56,647 nt of DNA, from assembly GCA_964557575.1 (NCBI GenBank), contig CAZLBC010000026.1, forward strand, positions 1 to 56,647, in the 5' to 3' direction. The translations under genes and the position numbers were made by a program. How positions within the stretch are numbered: the stretch's first letter is position 1; the number at the start of each line of letters is the position of its first letter. The notes under the pieces were generated by a model. It saw nothing but the letters and a program-made list of their open reading frames with translations, did no database searches and had not been told where the DNA came from. Positions 15,571 to 24,690 of the stretch are shown one piece after another. The stretch comes from CAZLBC01 sp964557575 (GTDB lineage: Bacteria; Planctomycetota; Phycisphaerae; SM23-33).

Positions 15571-17494
15571 CCGCAGCGATCAAAGGACGACTCCCGGCCC
15601 GTCGCGGGGGGTGATCAGTGCCGCGCAGATCAGGCGTATCTGCGACCGTTTGAAAAGCGGCGCACCGGTACGGCGCAGATCACCGCGGTGGGGGCGCCTC
15701 TATGTCGACGGCAAACGGCCGTTCCTGTTTTCTCTTCGACGGCCGACCGGCCGTTCAGATAATGGAACAGCACAACTCTTTCGCGGCGAGGCGTCATACC
15801 TGATCACGGATGACAACACCGCTGTTTTCGACGCCATGGCGGACCTGCTGGCGTCCGTTGCCGCCGTGCAGGCGGAATGTTTCGGTGCCTTTCTCCACGC
15901 CGAGATATGGTCCGGCCCTGAAATCGCGAGCGACGACCTCCGTCGGCACGGCAAGACAACCATCGCGTTTCGGATCGTGCACGATGCAGCGCCGGCCATG
16001 AAGGCAACGGTAAAGCAGGCCGTGCATGCCATCACAAAGATGCAGTTTCGTCAGCATTCGGTGGTGGTTGATCTCGTCGAGAAAAGCGTCATCGCGCCTT
16101 CCGGCATGCCCCCCCTCCTCACCGCGGAACCTTCTGCGGACGAGGAAATACACACCCTCGGAATCGAAGTTCCCCCCGTGTACCGGGACGCGGCGACCGG
16201 CGAGGTGTATCCGCTGCTGCTCAGGCAGTTCCGCCGCGAATGTTCCCGGGCACTGAAGAAAATCGCCTTTGCATTCACCCGTTCGCTGACGAGCCGCAGG
16301 CCGAAATATTTCCATTCCCTCGGCAGGCGGGCGCTGGTCGCGCTTGACCGCGACGTAGACCGCAGGCTGGCGGCGGTGAGTGAAAGCTTCCGACTCATCC
16401 CTCTCGTTACACCGGTAAACCAGGAAACGGCATGGAAGCAATTTCGTCGCTCACGATACGATCGGCCGCCGCAATTCGCCTACCGGCAGGTACCCGTCGA
16501 GCCGGAACTGCTTAAGCGCCGGCTCTATGCCATACCGGTCGAGCGGGTTGAAGACCCCGTCATGCTGCACATTTTCATGGAAAAACAAATTGAACTGGAC
16601 CGAAAAATCACCCTGCTCGTCGACCGGGAAACCCGGCGATTCAAATACGGAAGTCTCCAGATATACCCTCCCGTGGAAGACCGGCTGCTGCGCAATGCGG
16701 AGGGGATCATAGAGACAACGGCCCCGCATACATCCCCCCCGGAGCGGGGATTCATGGCAGCCGACGAATTCGCGCTGCGCGCGCGGCACGAGATCGATTA
16801 CTATCGCCGAAAAAACCCGGAAGCCGATTTCGACGCAGCCGTGGAAATCCGGGACGATTTCAACGGTCTGATGGTTTCGGGTGAAACGCTGCACGTCGGC
16901 AGGCACGTAAAGATCCCGCTGTCGCGCGTCGACGCCGCCCTCAATCACGAAGTCGGCACTCACCTGCTTACCTGGTTCAACGGTCGATCGCAACCGTTTC
17001 ACCAACTCTACTCCGGGCTGGCCGGCTACGATGAATTACAGGAGGGGCTGGCCGTGGCGGGAGAGTTCCTCGGCGGCGGTCTCACCGCATCCCGCATGCG
17101 TATCCTCGCGGCGCGGGTAATCGCGGTTCACCTGATGACCGACGGCGCCGAGTTTATCGAAACGTTCAGAATCCTCGTCGAGACCTATCGCCTCGGCAGG
17201 AAAACCGCCTTTCGCACCGCTATGCGTGCGTACCGCGGCGGCGGGCTGAGCAAGGACGCGGTCTACCTGCGGGGATTCTGTCACCTGATCGACTATCTCG
17301 CGGCCGGCGGTGATACCGACATGCTCTTTGCGGGCAAAATACACACGGAACACGTGGCGGTCATACATGAGCTGTTGAGGCGAAAGATTCTGGAACCGCC
17401 GCCGTTTCGCCCCCGCTACATGGAAGGCCCGGACACACCCGCCAGATTTCTGCAGTTGTGCCGAAAAGACGGTTTGAGTACGGTATTCGAATGA
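15563..17494 (+). CDS. DUF1704 / QEGLA-motif metallo-carboxypeptidase-like protein
   Basis: A 643-residue protein of the DUF1704 family, often annotated 'flavohemoglobin expression-modulating QEGLA motif protein'. The zinc-protease-like motif HEVGTH is at residues 462-467 and the family motif QEGLA at 493-497, where the Glu is the likely third metal ligand. Eukaryotic relatives (MATCAP) remove C-terminal tyrosine from tubulin, so a carboxypeptidase activity is reasonable here. The start at 15563 overlaps the FGase stop by 8 bases. A longer in-frame opening from 15332 runs inside the FGase gene and is not credible. The ATP-grasp gene follows after 12 bases. Confidence 0.87.
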   Translation: MPDRSDQRTTPGPSRGVISAAQIRRICDRLKSGAPVRRRSPRWGRLYVDGKRPFLFSLRRPTGRSDNGTAQLFRGEASYLITDDNTAVFDAMADLLASVAAVQAECFGAFLHAEIWSGPEIASDDLRRHGKTTIAFRIVHDAAPAMKATVKQAVHAITKMQFRQHSVVVDLVEKSVIAPSGMPPLLTAEPSADEEIHTLGIEVPPVYRDAATGEVYPLLLRQFRRECSRALKKIAFAFTRSLTSRRPKYFHSLGRRALVALDRDVDRRLAAVSESFRLIPLVTPVNQETAWKQFRRSRYDRPPQFAYRQVPVEPELLKRRLYAIPVERVEDPVMLHIFMEKQIELDRKITLLVDRETRRFKYGSLQIYPPVEDRLLRNAEGIIETTAPHTSPPERGFMAADEFALRARHEIDYYRRKNPEADFDAAVEIRDDFNGLMVSGETLHVGRHVKIPLSRVDAALNHEVGTHLLTWFNGRSQPFHQLYSGLAGYDELQEGLAVAGEFLGGGLTASRMRILAARVIAVHLMTDGAEFIETFRILVETYRLGRKTAFRTAMRAYRGGGLSKDAVYLRGFCHLIDYLAAGGDTDMLFAGKIHTEHVAVIHELLRRKILEPPPFRPRYMEGPDTPARFLQLCRKDGLSTVFE

Positions 17495-17506
17495 GAGGAC
17501 ACACAC

Positions 17507-18550
17507 ATGAAAATCGGCTTCTTCGTTAACAACATCAAGACCGAGGAACAGGGCTTTACCACCACCCGCCTGGCCATGGCGGCGATCAATCGCGGCCACG
17601 AGGCCTGGTATATCGGTGCGGGCGATTTCGCCTACGACCCCGATGAGAAAATCCGGGCTCGGGCCACAACGGTTCCCCAAACGAAATACAAGGCCCTGAA
17701 GACGTTTTTCGGCCATCTGCAGAACAAGGCGGTCACCGAGCGGATTACGGTCGACGACCTGGACGTCCTGATGCTGCGGAACGACCCGTCCCTGGAGAAA
17801 GGCACCCGATCGTGGGCCAAGACCGCCGGCATCGAATTCGGCAGGCTCGCCATGCGCCACGGTGTTATCGTGCTCAACGATCCCAACGGCCTTGCCCGGG
17901 CCATGAACAAGATGTATTTCCAGCTCTATCCGGAGGCGGTGCGACCGGCGACGCTGATCACCCGCGATCGCACGGAGATCAAGCATTTCGCCAATGATCA
18001 CGGGGGATACTGTGTGTTGAAACCGCTGCAGGGTTCGGGCGGCCAGGGCGTATTCCTGGTGCGTCCCGACAGCATGGGCAACATCAACCAGATGATCGAG
18101 GCGGTCAGCCGTGACGGCTACGTGATAGCGCAGGAATACCTGTCGGATGCAGCGGACGGCGATATAAGGCTGTTCGTGATGAACGGGGAGCCGATGCGCT
18201 ACAAGGGGAAGTACGCTGCGTTCAAGCGGGTGCGCAGCGACGACGACATACGGAGCAACATACACGCCGGGGGCACCAAGCACCCCGCGGAAGTCACGGG
18301 CGAACACCTCCGGGTGGTTGACATCGTCCGGCCGCGACTGGTGCAGGACGGCATGTTCCTCGTGGGCCTCGATATCGTCGGCGACAAACTCATGGAGATC
18401 AACGTTTTCAGTCCCGGCGGGCTGGGCAGCGCGCAATCCTTCGTAAAACACAACTTCTGCGGGCCGGTGATCTGCGCGCTGCAGCGAAAGGTCGATTACA
18501 TGCGGTATTACAACCGGCGGTTCGACAACGTGCAGATGGCCATGTTGTAG
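17507..18550 (+). CDS. Glutathione-synthetase/RimK-like ATP-grasp ligase
   Basis: A 347-residue ATP-grasp enzyme of the GshB type. An N-terminal substrate domain (MKIGFFVNNI, DDLDVLMLRNDPSLE) is followed by the ATP-grasp fold with ATP-binding Lys at about 172 in VLKPLQGSGGQGVF. EYLSDAADGDIRLFVMNGE and the metal-binding GLDIVGDKLMEINVFSP also match GshB. Such enzymes join a carboxylate to an amine with ATP. No gamma-glutamylcysteine ligase gene is present, so glutathione itself is an unlikely product. The gene sits 12 bases after DUF1704, which suggests that it adds, and the DUF1704 protein removes, an amino acid or peptide (inference). Confidence 0.88.
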   Translation: MKIGFFVNNIKTEEQGFTTTRLAMAAINRGHEAWYIGAGDFAYDPDEKIRARATTVPQTKYKALKTFFGHLQNKAVTERITVDDLDVLMLRNDPSLEKGTRSWAKTAGIEFGRLAMRHGVIVLNDPNGLARAMNKMYFQLYPEAVRPATLITRDRTEIKHFANDHGGYCVLKPLQGSGGQGVFLVRPDSMGNINQMIEAVSRDGYVIAQEYLSDAADGDIRLFVMNGEPMRYKGKYAAFKRVRSDDDIRSNIHAGGTKHPAEVTGEHLRVVDIVRPRLVQDGMFLVGLDIVGDKLMEINVFSPGGLGSAQSFVKHNFCGPVICALQRKVDYMRYYNRRFDNVQMAML

Positions 18551-18555
18551 TACCC

Positions 18556-19611
18556 CTACCGCTGGTATATCGGCAGGTAGTGATAGTAGACCGAGAGGCT
18601 CAGGAGGGCCATGCACGTCCCGTAGATCGACCCGCCCCGGCCCTTCCAGAAGCCGTCCTTCTCCTGCTCGTCGCAGAGCAGATCCGCGAGGACCTTCTTG
18701 GCGTGCTCGGCGTACGTGCCCTTGCGCTGGTACATACCCTGGGAGTAGTAGTAAATCCCGTAGTAGAAGTGTCCCATGTTCGGTTTCAAACGGCAGTGCA
18801 GCAGGTAGTCGGCGGCCTTTTTTACCTCCGGCGCGTCGTATTCGCCGCAGATCTGGAGGGCCAGCAGGCCGCCCGTCGCCGAACCGAAACGGAATCCCCC
18901 GCTGCCGGGCTGGTAGCAGAAATAATCGTGCTTCCCGTCCTTCTGCTTGTGACCGGCGAAGCTCCGCTTGATGTACGCGACGGCTAGGTCTATGGCCTCC
19001 GCGGGCACATCGATTCCCGCATTCTTCGCCCCGCGCAGGGCGATAAGCTGCCAGGCGGTGACCGACATGTCCGCGTCTTTGGCGTTGGGCTCGTATCGCC
19101 AGCCCCCCTTGAACTTGCTGCTCTTCTTGACCTGCTGGCTGTGCAGAATCAGGTTCACCGCTTTTTTCAGGCGGTCCCTGATCTTGTCGTCCTGTTCCCG
19201 GTCGACGCCCATGCCGAGCATCTCGGCGAGCATGAGGGTAATAATGCCGTGGCCGTACATCCGGGAGCTGTCCTTTTTCCCGTAGTACCCGCTGTCGAGC
19301 TGGCGCTCAGGGTCGAGGACGTACTCGAGGGCCTTGCTGACTGCCTGGCCTTCCTTCCCGGTTCGGGACGGCTGCTGACCTACCGCGGCCATTGCCATTA
19401 TCGACAGGGAACTCATCGTCGTTCGGTAACTGCCGCTGTGCATCGATCCGTCTTTGTCCTGCTTGCCAAGGAGGTACGCCACGCCTTTGTCGATCGCCGC
19501 GTCGACTTTCTTCTGGTTGTACTCCTCTACCTTTTCATCCGCCGGCGACGGCAGCGCGCAGGCGGCGGCGGTTGCGCACGTCGAAAACATAAAATCACGG
19601 CGTCGGATCAT
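18556..19611 (-). CDS. Exported squalene-cyclase-like repeat protein with Tat-like signal
   Basis: A 351-residue protein built of alpha-alpha repeats of the prenyltransferase/squalene-oxidase type, as in KGVAYLLGKQDKDGSM, HGIITLMLAEMLG, MSVTAWQLIALR and TGGLLALQICGEY. The N-terminus MIRRRDFMFSTCATAAACAL has a twin-arginine-like motif and an Ala-rich hydrophobic stretch, so export is likely. The Asp-rich DXDD catalytic motif of true cyclases is not seen, so a binding or scaffold role is more likely than terpene cyclisation. It is the last gene of the moxR operon, overlapping the preceding gene by 4 bases. Its 3' end faces the ATP-grasp gene 5 bases away. Confidence 0.85.
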   Translation of the reverse strand: MIRRRDFMFSTCATAAACALPSPADEKVEEYNQKKVDAAIDKGVAYLLGKQDKDGSMHSGSYRTTMSSLSIMAMAAVGQQPSRTGKEGQAVSKALEYVLDPERQLDSGYYGKKDSSRMYGHGIITLMLAEMLGMGVDREQDDKIRDRLKKAVNLILHSQQVKKSSKFKGGWRYEPNAKDADMSVTAWQLIALRGAKNAGIDVPAEAIDLAVAYIKRSFAGHKQKDGKHDYFCYQPGSGGFRFGSATGGLLALQICGEYDAPEVKKAADYLLHCRLKPNMGHFYYGIYYYSQGMYQRKGTYAEHAKKVLADLLCDEQEKDGFWKGRGGSIYGTCMALLSLSVYYHYLPIYQR

Positions 19612-22600
19612 CGCTTGTTCTCCGCTTCCTTTTTGCCCAGTATCTTGAAATACTCCGCGACCATACCCCGGTACTCCTCGGCCACGCCTTCCCGCCGCCC
19701 CTCAAAGTGGCGTCCCTTCCGTCGCATTCGCAGCCTGCCCCATTCCCGGTTCCGCCCCAGCCTGCGGGCCTCAGTATCGCCGATATCCTCGCCGCCGGAC
19801 CTGAGGAGGCCCGCTTCACCCTGCATCGCCGATCCGGTCGAGGGCATGCGCTCCTGCGGCTGCGACATGTTCCCCCGTGCCGCGCTGGCGGCCTGCTGCA
19901 TGGCCTGGGCGGCCTGCGACATCGCGGGCGACGGCTGTCCCTGCGTCGGGCCGGAGGGCTGTCCCCGGCCGGGCTGGGGCTGGGAGCCTTCCTGGGCCTG
20001 GGCCGCCGCATCCGCCCTGTCGAGCGCCTGCGCGAGGCTCATGGCCGCCGGATCGATGGGTCCGGCGCCGGGTTCCGACTGTCCCCTGAGCCCGTTCAGC
20101 TCGTCCCGGCGGGCCTCTGCGCCCGCCTGTGCTTCTTCGACCGGCGGGACGGCCTCGCTGCTGCCGGAGGCCATGTCGATCGCCTCCTGCGCTTCGGCCA
20201 TCTCGCCGCCCGCAAGCTGCTCGGTACCCTCGGCCGCCTGGCCGATGGCTCCCGCATCCTCGTTTCCGAGGCGTTCGGCGTGGCGGGCGGCCCGGGCCGC
20301 ATCCGCCGCGCCCTGCTCCGTGGCCCCCGTCGCCATTTCCTGATCGACGCCCGCCGACTCCATGGCGGCGTAGGGTTTCTGGCGCGCCATCTGCCGGGCC
20401 TGCGACGCGAGCTGCCGGCCCTCGGCGGCGAGTTGGTTTGCCTCGTTCTGCATGTTCCGCAGGTCAGGTGCCATCTGTTTCGCCTGTTCACTGGCCGACC
20501 CGGACGCCTGTTTTGCGGCCTCCCCGAGCGACTGTGCCGCCTCGCGCATGGATTGCGCGGCCTCGCCGAGCGATTCGGCCATCTGCGCGGGGGATTCCAT
20601 TTCGTCGAGATTGCTGGACGCTTTCATCGCCTGTCCGGTCGCCCGGTCCACGGACGCCTCTGCCTGCTGATCTGCCTCGCCGACCCGGGAGGACGCCTCG
20701 GGCAATTCGGATTGAGCCATCTGGTCGACCTTTTCGCGAAATTGTTCGGCGCGTTTCCGAAATCCCTCGGTCCCGCTCATTTTGCCGGGAACGTCTTCAA
20801 GCGTACTTTTTGCGTCGCCTTCCTTCCCGGCGGCGAAATCGAGCGACTCGGCCGCGTCGGACAGCGCATCGTCCGCGATCGAAGCGAGGGCCTTTCGCAT
20901 TTCTTCGCTGCGCTGCAGTTCCTCTTCGAGCCCCTCCAGCAGCTTCCGGGGATCGTCTCCGGCCTCCGCGAGCAGGTCCGCGATCCGTTCGGCCTTCTCG
21001 TACCGCTCATCGAGTTCGGGCGTCAGCCCCATGTCTTCCTCGGCCGCCCGCAGGGCCTGCCTGGTTTCCTCGGGCGTGCCTTTATCGAGATTGTCGTAAT
21101 GGTCCGCCACCTTTTCCATGGCACGGGCCAGGTGTTCCTGCTCCTGTCCCGCCTGCTTCGTCGCGCCGCGTTTGGCCTGCGGTTCGCTTTCGGCGGCCGC
21201 CTCGTCGAGCTTTTCATCAGCTTCGTTGAGGGGACGTTTCATCATGGCAGTGGCATCGTCGGCGTCACGGGCCCGCTCGATACCTTCCTGTGAAGCGAGA
21301 TCCTGCTCGTTCGCATCGCGCCGCATCGCGTCTATGGTATTGTCGAGGCGCTGCCCGATCTCCCCGTGCTCTTTCTTCGCCTCGTCGAGTTTTCTCCTGA
21401 ACTCCTCTGCGCCCATCTTCTCGTCGCTCTCCGCGAGTCCGCGCGACTCCTTGCCGGCCTCCCGGGCCTCGGGGGCAAGCTTCCTGAGCTGTTCGGCAAT
21501 GGACGGCGCCATCTCGCGGAGCAGTTCCCGCGCGCGGCGCACTTCCGGTTCGGCCCGCTCGGCCATGGCCGCGGCATCATCTTCCATCTCCCGCATCGCG
21601 CCGGCCATCGGTTCGGTCGGTTTTCTTCCCTTCCGCCGCTGTTGCATCTCCGCGTCGACCGCCGCGCGTTCTTCACCCCCCTTCAATTCGTTCACCCCCT
21701 CCTGAAGATCCTTCTTGGCCTCGTCCGACATCCCGCTGCGATCGATCTCCTTCGCCATCCGGTCTATTTCGTCGTTCAGCCGCTGCCAGTCAGCGGCCGA
21801 CTTTTTGGCCTGCCGCTCGCGGGCGGCGATATTCCGCTCCGTGTCCGCCATGTCGTCGAGTTGCTCGCCGACCGCGTCTATCCGGCGACCGGCATCGATC
21901 GTCTCGTACGCGTCGGCCAGTGTTTCCAGTCGCTCTTCGGGCGCCTGCCCTTCGGCCTGTTCATCGGGCCGGAGCCCCGTCCCCTCTATCGCGTCGGCCA
22001 TTCGGCCCCGGTCGACGGCGAACGCCGGCTGTTCCCGGGTGTTTTCGGCCAGGTCGGCCAGGTCGCGAAAATGCTCCGTCGCCGCCGCCCGTTTCCTGTC
22101 GGCTTCTTTCTCAATTCGCCGGGTTTCCCGGTTCAGCTTCTTCAACTGCTCATCATCCGCCGTTTTACCGGCCGCGGCCAGTTTCCCGGCTTCCGCTTCC
22201 GCCTGCCGCATCTTTTTCAGCGTGTCCCGGAGTTCCTCGAGCATCTCCGTCGGCCGGCCCGCCATGTTTTCAAGGGTCTTTTCGGCTGCCAGCGATTCTT
22301 CCTCGAACTCATGCAGGGCCGATGCAATGCGCTTCGCCGCCGCCGCGCTCTGGCGCTGGGCGTCCTGCGAGGCGTTCTGAAGCTTGCGCCCGTCTTCGGG
22401 ATGCTTTTCAAGCTCCTCACGGAGCTTCTTGCCTCCCCGTGCCATGGCCCGCTCCGCATTCTTGACAGCGCTCTCGGGTTTGCCGGAGAGGCCTTCCCGC
22501 ATATCCTGCAGTGTCGACTCCGCCTCTTCCATTTCCCGCGCCGCGACCTGCTGTCGCCGGGCGAAGGTCTTCCACCCCTCGTCCTTGTTTTCTCCCCGCG

Positions 22601-24662
22601 CGGCATCGAGATAATCTTTCTGGGCCTCGGCCATGGAGTCGAGCTTGTCGGACAGCTCGGTCGCCTGTTCGTTGCGCAGGATATCGCGATTGGCGTGTTT
22701 CAGCCGATCGAGCATCCGGTCGGCCTCTTCCATCGCCCGGACGCCCTGTTCGGCCGAATCAACCGCCTCTTCCCGGTTGCCGGCGGCAAGCTGTTGACGG
22801 GTGTCGGCCATATCTTCACCGGCCGATTTCACCGGCTCGTTTTTCAGCCGGCTTACCGCCTGCGCGAGCAAGGACTGTTCCCGCTGTTCCCGCGGCGTCA
22901 TCTTCCCCGACGGCGGCCGGGAGAGGTGCTTCCAGGTGTCCTCGGCGAGCCTGCGCACCTCGGCGGACTTGACCTTCACCGCGTCGAGCGCCTCTTTCTT
23001 TTCCGACGCCGGCTTCTTTTCGTCGCGCACCAGGTTCCGCGCCCGCGTTCCCTTTTCCTTCATCTCTTCCATCGCCTCGGACAGCTTCTCCAGCATATCC
23101 TGCCGCGTGCGGAGCCGTTCGATCCGCTCTTTGCGGCGGGCGTGGTGCTTGCCGGAACCAATCGTAAGCCGCAACGTGGCGCTCTCCGCGCGGTTCCCCT
23201 TCAGGTCTTTCGCCACGAGGAGAGTGGTGACCACGTCTCCCGGCTTGACGTTCAGGGACAGCAGGTCCCAGTTGTACGCGCACGTCGCCTTGGCCGGCTT
23301 CTGGATCGGCAGGCGCCGATCCGTCCATCGCCCGCGATTGATCCGTATGCGCTGGGTGAATTCACCCAGCCGGAAATCGTCCTTGGCGACGCCTTCAAAC
23401 CGCACCCGCTCCTCGGGCTGCACGAGCCGGTCGTCTTCCGGACGGAGAATCTCCACCGAGGGTACCAGGTCCGGCATGGCGTCAATTTCATATCGGGGGC
23501 TGAAACGATTGACAAACCCGGTCTCCCGGGCCGTCAGGTGGACTTTGTAGGTTCCGTCCGCCCGTATCGGCAATTCGCCGATCAGCCGGTTGCCGCCGGC
23601 GACCGCGCAATCGACCGTCCGCTTCCGGCCCTCGGTTTCCACATCGAGAAAACCCGACGAAATCGTCTGATCGACGACGATTTCCAGTTTCGCGGTACTC
23701 CCGGCGAGGGCCCGCAGGTCGCCGTCCGTCTCCGTAAGGGGCCGGGGCGCGCAATCCGCGTATGCCGGAAAATGGTATTCCTTGTGGAACTTGGCCACCC
23801 GCGGCCGGGGTCTCGTCGGCGTGAGGTACCAGCGCGTTATGGCGTCTCCCGCGAGAAAGCGATACCGGACCGATGCGTCCTCCACCACCAGCGACGTCGA
23901 ATACCGGCGATTGCCCAACGGCTGCATCCGCATCTTCGACTCCTGCTCGTCGCCCGGAAAGTAAAATTCCACGACCACGTCGTCGACCTCGGGGCCCTCG
24001 ATTTCGACCACGATGGGAAGGGGATCGCCGCGGGGAATGATCGCGTCCGGATATTCGGGCTTGTGGATACGCACCGTCACCTCGGAGACACGCCCGATGT
24101 TCGCGAACGGCGCTATCGCCCGAAACATCAGTTTCGTATACCCGAGTTGCGGAATCAGCGACAGCGCCGCGCAGACCAGCAGGACCGCCAGGAGAAACAG
24201 GATCCCCTTCTTGATCATGCCGACGGGCAGCAGTCGGCTGACCCGCGTGCCTTCCAGGTCGCCGGCCACCTGGTCCTGGAGCATTTTCCTGAACTCCAGG
24301 GAGTCTATTTCCCGTTCCTGGATGCCGGAGAGCTCGACGGCCGAGAGCAGTTCCTCTTTCATGGCCATGTATCGCGTCTCGAACATGCCCGCCAGTTGCC
24401 GGAGGTTCAATCTGCGCACCAGGAATCGCAGGCAGCTTCGCCAGAACACGATCGCGGAAAAGGCGTAGGCGGCCAGGCTCAACCCCGTCCGCACGTTGTC
24501 CGAGATGATGAGAAAACGATCGACGATCGCCACGGCCGTCATCGTCGTCAGGAGCGACGCGACGAAAACAAACAGGCCGCGAAACAGTATCAGCCTCTTT
24601 CGGCGGTGCGAAAACGTCACCAATTTTTTGCGGGTTACCGGATTAAGCTCTATGTTTATCAT
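19608..24662 (-). CDS. Giant DUF4175-like membrane protein with long coiled coils
   Basis: A 1684-residue protein. The first 190 residues hold three hydrophobic segments (about 27-47, 58-78 and 150-170) and an ELLSAVELSG stretch typical of DUF4175-type proteins. Residues about 190-480 look like Ig-like or beta-rich domains. The rest is a very long, highly charged coiled coil rich in Glu, Ala, Arg and Met. A Gln/Gly/Pro-rich linker of about 100 residues then leads to the C-terminal end (EEYRGMVAEYFKIL). GAGGAG lies 8 bases before the ATG. It is the fifth gene of the moxR operon. Probably a cell-envelope structural or tethering protein. The exact function is unknown. Confidence 0.82.
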   Translation of the reverse strand: MINIELNPVTRKKLVTFSHRRKRLILFRGLFVFVASLLTTMTAVAIVDRFLIISDNVRTGLSLAAYAFSAIVFWRSCLRFLVRRLNLRQLAGMFETRYMAMKEELLSAVELSGIQEREIDSLEFRKMLQDQVAGDLEGTRVSRLLPVGMIKKGILFLLAVLLVCAALSLIPQLGYTKLMFRAIAPFANIGRVSEVTVRIHKPEYPDAIIPRGDPLPIVVEIEGPEVDDVVVEFYFPGDEQESKMRMQPLGNRRYSTSLVVEDASVRYRFLAGDAITRWYLTPTRPRPRVAKFHKEYHFPAYADCAPRPLTETDGDLRALAGSTAKLEIVVDQTISSGFLDVETEGRKRTVDCAVAGGNRLIGELPIRADGTYKVHLTARETGFVNRFSPRYEIDAMPDLVPSVEILRPEDDRLVQPEERVRFEGVAKDDFRLGEFTQRIRINRGRWTDRRLPIQKPAKATCAYNWDLLSLNVKPGDVVTTLLVAKDLKGNRAESATLRLTIGSGKHHARRKERIERLRTRQDMLEKLSEAMEEMKEKGTRARNLVRDEKKPASEKKEALDAVKVKSAEVRRLAEDTWKHLSRPPSGKMTPREQREQSLLAQAVSRLKNEPVKSAGEDMADTRQQLAAGNREEAVDSAEQGVRAMEEADRMLDRLKHANRDILRNEQATELSDKLDSMAEAQKDYLDAARGENKDEGWKTFARRQQVAAREMEEAESTLQDMREGLSGKPESAVKNAERAMARGGKKLREELEKHPEDGRKLQNASQDAQRQSAAAAKRIASALHEFEEESLAAEKTLENMAGRPTEMLEELRDTLKKMRQAEAEAGKLAAAGKTADDEQLKKLNRETRRIEKEADRKRAAATEHFRDLADLAENTREQPAFAVDRGRMADAIEGTGLRPDEQAEGQAPEERLETLADAYETIDAGRRIDAVGEQLDDMADTERNIAARERQAKKSAADWQRLNDEIDRMAKEIDRSGMSDEAKKDLQEGVNELKGGEERAAVDAEMQQRRKGRKPTEPMAGAMREMEDDAAAMAERAEPEVRRARELLREMAPSIAEQLRKLAPEAREAGKESRGLAESDEKMGAEEFRRKLDEAKKEHGEIGQRLDNTIDAMRRDANEQDLASQEGIERARDADDATAMMKRPLNEADEKLDEAAAESEPQAKRGATKQAGQEQEHLARAMEKVADHYDNLDKGTPEETRQALRAAEEDMGLTPELDERYEKAERIADLLAEAGDDPRKLLEGLEEELQRSEEMRKALASIADDALSDAAESLDFAAGKEGDAKSTLEDVPGKMSGTEGFRKRAEQFREKVDQMAQSELPEASSRVGEADQQAEASVDRATGQAMKASSNLDEMESPAQMAESLGEAAQSMREAAQSLGEAAKQASGSASEQAKQMAPDLRNMQNEANQLAAEGRQLASQARQMARQKPYAAMESAGVDQEMATGATEQGAADAARAARHAERLGNEDAGAIGQAAEGTEQLAGGEMAEAQEAIDMASGSSEAVPPVEEAQAGAEARRDELNGLRGQSEPGAGPIDPAAMSLAQALDRADAAAQAQEGSQPQPGRGQPSGPTQGQPSPAMSQAAQAMQQAASAARGNMSQPQERMPSTGSAMQGEAGLLRSGGEDIGDTEARRLGRNREWGRLRMRRKGRHFEGRREGVAEEYRGMVAEYFKILGKKEAENKR

Positions 24663-24690
24663 CCCGTGTCTCCTCGAAAGTACCCGGCGA

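Noticed and set aside
17507..18550. Ordinary glutathione synthetase for glutathione biosynthesis
   Set aside because: No gamma-glutamylcysteine ligase is nearby, and the neighbours are a DUF1704 and an FGase-type protein. The fold call is kept, but the pathway is left open.
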